Origin: Dryomyza anilis
Lineage: Eukaryota > Arthropoda > Insecta > Diptera > Dryomyzidae
Assembly (NCBI GenBank): GCA_951804985.1
Contig: OX638130.1
Span: 40,690,475-40,754,474 of the forward strand
DNA: 64,000 bases
Reading direction: 5' to 3'
Shown here: positions 60,999 through 64,000 of the stretch, in pieces
How the letters are laid out: each line of letters begins with the position of its first letter
Position numbering within the stretch: the first letter of the stretch is position 1
The notes under the pieces: model-generated
Database searches by the model: none
What the model saw: the letters and a program-made list of their open reading frames with translations, nothing else
What the model was told of the DNA's origin: nothing
Position numbers and translations under genes: made by a program

Positions 60999-61329
60999 CC
61001 CCAAGAATGAATACAAATGTTTTAAATGTCGTGAAACAGGACATCGTTCCTTCGAGTGCAAAGCACAAACAAAAAATCATTTCAAGGAGGAAAATAGGAA
61101 TGTTCATCTTAATCTAGGAGTAGAAGATAGCGACCAGCTTATTCATACAAACAATAGAATTTTTGTTGATTTTAAAATAAAAAATACAACAGTGTCCGCG
61201 TTAATAGATACAGGAAGTGACATATCAATCTTAAGATATGACACATTTTTAAGATTAAATGATGTTAAGCTAAATTCAAAAACCAAAAACTTGACTGGTA
61301 TAGGACAAATGGAAATTACGACAGTGTGA
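60999..61329 (+). pseudogene. Second zinc knuckle and protease of the gypsy element
   Basis: Continues the Gag frame: second knuckle CFKCRETGHRSFEC, then retropepsin with active site ALIDTGSDISIL. A TGA at 61327 ends it. Gag and protease share one frame, as in mdg3-like gypsy elements. Confidence 0.88.
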
Positions 61330-62380
61330 AATTTTAAAGCACCAATTGAAGTAAATGATGTAGAAATGATAATTCATTTTCATGTTGCCAAAGAAAATGA
61401 TATACTGTATGGTGCTGTAATTGATAATGATATTCTTACTCAGGTAGATATAAAAATTGATTCAAATGGACGAAAAAGATGAAAGATGAGGAATCGAGTA
61501 TAAAAGAATTGAGGAATGAATATCGTGAAATATGTCTTTCTATAAATTCGGAGAAGAAATACGGATATTAAAAAAGTAGATTTATGACATTTACAGAATG
61601 ACTTAGGGAAATTGTTCACAATTTAGTTACGAAAAATCATCCAGAAAAATCTAAAACAAGCCCAGTAGAAATGAAATTAATTTTATCAGACGAAATTAAT
61701 GTTTATCAGCGCCCAAGAAAATTATCACATGGCGATCAATGCGATGTAGAACAACAGGTAAAAGAGTGGTTAGAAGAAGGAATTATCCAACCAAGCTTCT
61801 CGGAGTATGCGTCACCAGTAGTATTAGTATCTAAAAAGGATGGAACTAGAAGATTATGCTGTGATTTTCGAAAACTTAACCAATAGACGACGTTATGCAG
61901 AGATTACAAGCTGCTACACTATATACAACGCTTGATTTACGCAATGGATTTTTCCATGTGCCAGTTGAGTTGTCTTCCCGTAAATTTACATCGTTTGTGA
62001 CGCACAATGGTCAATATGAATTTCTCGGAGGCGTTCTACTGCAAAAGGATTCAGAAGAACAACAACTTCATCCTGTTCAATACATGATGAAACATCAGCA
62101 CCGCAAAACATCAACACCGAACAAAAATATCATTCCTATGAGCTAGAAGTGTCAGCAATAATAGAAGCGCTAAAAAAATGGCGAGTATATGTGTTAGGAA
62201 AGAAAATAAAAATCGTAACAGATTGCAATGCTTTTACAATGACGTTGAAAAAATAAGATAATGGAAAGAGTCTCAAGATGGGCAATGTACTTACAGGAAT
62301 TCGATTACGTGGTAGAACATCGATCAGGAACTAAAATGAAACATGTGGATGCATTAAGTCGGTTTGCGTGTTTGATGTTA
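61330..62380 (+). pseudogene. RT and RNase H remnants of the gypsy element
   Basis: RT begins with EEGIIQPSFSEYASPVVLVS, KKDGTRRLCCDFRKLN, a small deletion with stop near 61884, then TLDLRNGFFHVPV. After NGQYEFL at about 62025 it jumps to RNase H GGVLLQKDSEEQQLHPVQY. The YxDD region and the first RNase H Asp are therefore deleted. Later frames give SYELEVSAIIEALKKWRVYV and EHRSGTKMKHVDALSR. Confidence 0.88.
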
Positions 62381-63436
62381 GAGATTCATTAAACCACCGA
62401 ATTAAAGAGACACAACTACTAGATGATTGGATTAAAGCAATACGAAAAATCTTGGAACGTGATAGTTATGACGATTATTTCTTAAAACACGATGTACTCT
62501 ACAAGGATCCCTTCAAGGAACTTGTGGTCATACCATCAGCGCTATAAAAAAAAATAATTCAGCTATCTCATCGTCAGGGACACTTCGCAGTTAAAAAAAC
62601 ACAGGATTTAGTAGAAAAGACATTTTATATACCAAATTTAAAGTCAAAGGCGGTTGCAGTTGTCAAAAGTTGCATCGAATGCATAGTTTCAGAGGGCAAA
62701 ACTGGAAAGAAAGAAGGATTTCTAAATCCAATTGCCAAATTTGATAAGCCACTCGCAACATTTCACATAGATCACGTTGGTCCAATGGAACAAACTCGTA
62801 AGCAGTACGCAGAACGCATTCAAGGAATATTGTGATGAAGCCAATATACAACATTTACTAATAACTACTGGAGTACCACGAGGAAAAGGTCAAGTAGAAA
62901 GAATGCACAAGATTTTAGTTCTTATGCTCACCAAACTGTGTGTAGAAAATCAGGCAAATTGGTACAAGCATATAGATAGAGTACAACAAACCATTAACAA
63001 TACCGCTCCACGAAGTACAAAAGTGTCACAATTTAATATTTTAACAGGTCTAGAAATGCGTATTCCGGGACATGAAGACATTCGAGAACTTCTTGATGAA
63101 ACTGCTATAAAATAATTAGATCAGGATAGCGATATTGTTAGGGAAGAGGCTCGCGAGAATATTTTAAAAATTCAATACGAAAATCGAAAGACTTTTAATA
63201 AGAAAAGAGTTCCTGAAACATATTACGATTTAGATGATTTGGTAGCTATAAAAAGAACGCAATTTGGTGCTGGATTAAAAATTAAGCCAAAATATTTAGG
63301 ACCATATAGGATTGTTGAAAAACTTAACCATGGAAGGTATAAAGTAGAAAAAGTCGGGGAGGGCGAAGGCCCAAATAAAACAAATACAGTTGTGGATTAT
63401 ATGAAAAAATGGAACCCGTCATTCGAGGTCGAATGA
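62381..63436 (+). pseudogene. Integrase remnant of the gypsy element
   Basis: A zinc-binding part with LSHRQGHF, then a C-x2-C-type CIECIV. The core starts with FHIDHVGPM (first Asp), followed by a deletion and shift near 62790-62830 that removes the second Asp region. GKGQVERMHKILVLML carries the Glu. The C-terminal module LGPYRIVEKLNHGRYKVEKV resembles GPY/F. Stops near 63114 and elsewhere inactivate it. Confidence 0.88.
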
Positions 63437-63693
63437 TTTGTCAGGATGGTCGAATGTAGGATAGGGGAGAAACGGACGACACTTTACATATGAAACTTTA
63501 CGGATGAAACAAAAACAACAGAATAGACGACGAAATAAAATATGAAAGACTTCAGAAAATAAAATAAAATAGTTCAGTTTGAAAAATACATTCCACAATA
63601 TAACACAATAAAAATTGTAAAATTATTATACTATTTAATAAAATATTATTAATTAAAATAAAATAAATTAATTATTAAAATATCACAAAACTA
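63437..63693 (+). other. 3' non-coding part of the gypsy element
   Basis: A purine run GGATAGGGGAGAAA at about 63460 could be the polypurine tract, followed by very AT-rich DNA. No LTR partner was found near 56217. Confidence 0.45.

Positions 63694-64000
<307 letters not shown>

Larger units (their letters stand above)
56217..63690 (+). mobile_element. Ty3/gypsy retrotransposon without visible LTRs, split by an RTE LINE
   Basis: A leader (56217-56831), Gag, protease, RT, RNase H, integrase and C-terminal GPY/F-like module follow in gypsy order on the plus strand. There is no envelope gene. Both outer ends abut TA arrays and I could not match LTRs across them, so the ends may be lost. Coding parts are broken by stops, shifts and deletions. 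Confidence 0.8.

Noticed and set aside
56217..63690. LTRs at the ends of the second gypsy element
   Set aside because: Comparing the leader with the region after 63440 gave no convincing match, so no LTRs were annotated.

Overview
This is AT-rich nuclear DNA from a fly, most likely a higher dipteran. The clues are repeats shaped like the dipteran mini-me/DINE-1 family (internal GTCY and TA arrays plus a 3' hairpin), a 54-bp intron of typical fly size, and a mix of BEL/Pao, Ty3/gypsy, RTE-type LINE, hAT and tRNA-SINE elements. Almost everything here is transposon-derived. The only candidate host gene I can support is a small spliced gene at about 3280-3793. I see no structural RNA gene other than tRNA-derived SINE heads, no CRISPR, and nothing prokaryotic.

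Layout. 1-6130: end of a hAT element, a TA array, two tRNA-derived SINEs (one with a perfect 13-bp target duplication), two inverted-repeat elements, the small gene, then a 0.9-kb foldback. 6421-11064: a 4.6-kb hAT carrying decayed retroelement fragments and a smaller TIR element. 11080-12440: a minus-strand LINE fragment. 12480-19923: a minus-strand BEL/Pao element with LTRs, primer-binding site, Gag start and RT/RNase H, broken by nested insertions that include a hAT with 8-bp TSD CCTTTAAA. 19924-26290: repeat mosaic with a second copy of an exon-like module, foldback arms and an odd 5'-only RTE fragment.

27192-56120 is the dominant structure: an imperfect giant palindrome. A left arm (27192-37770) is repeated in reverse order and orientation as a right arm (40935-56120) around a 3.2-kb spacer. 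Later insertions found in only one arm give a relative chronology. The left arm holds four levels of hAT elements with readable 8-bp target duplications. The right arm holds a solo LTR enlarged by a 1.1-kb tandem duplication, a 0.94-kb promoter-like segment, and a young defective Ty3/gypsy element (49370-54663). That gypsy element's RT has been replaced by a Thr/Ser/Ala-rich minisatellite, and its 3' LTR carries yet another hAT.

56217-63690: a second, plus-strand Ty3/gypsy element whose zinc-knuckle coding region is split by a nearly complete 3.3-kb RTE LINE (57705-60998, 16-bp TSD). The window ends in TA arrays with mini-me debris. No hAT transposase is readable anywhere, so the many hAT copies must have been moved by enzymes encoded elsewhere. 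All calls come from reading the sequence by eye; family names rest on motif recognition and no database search was run.
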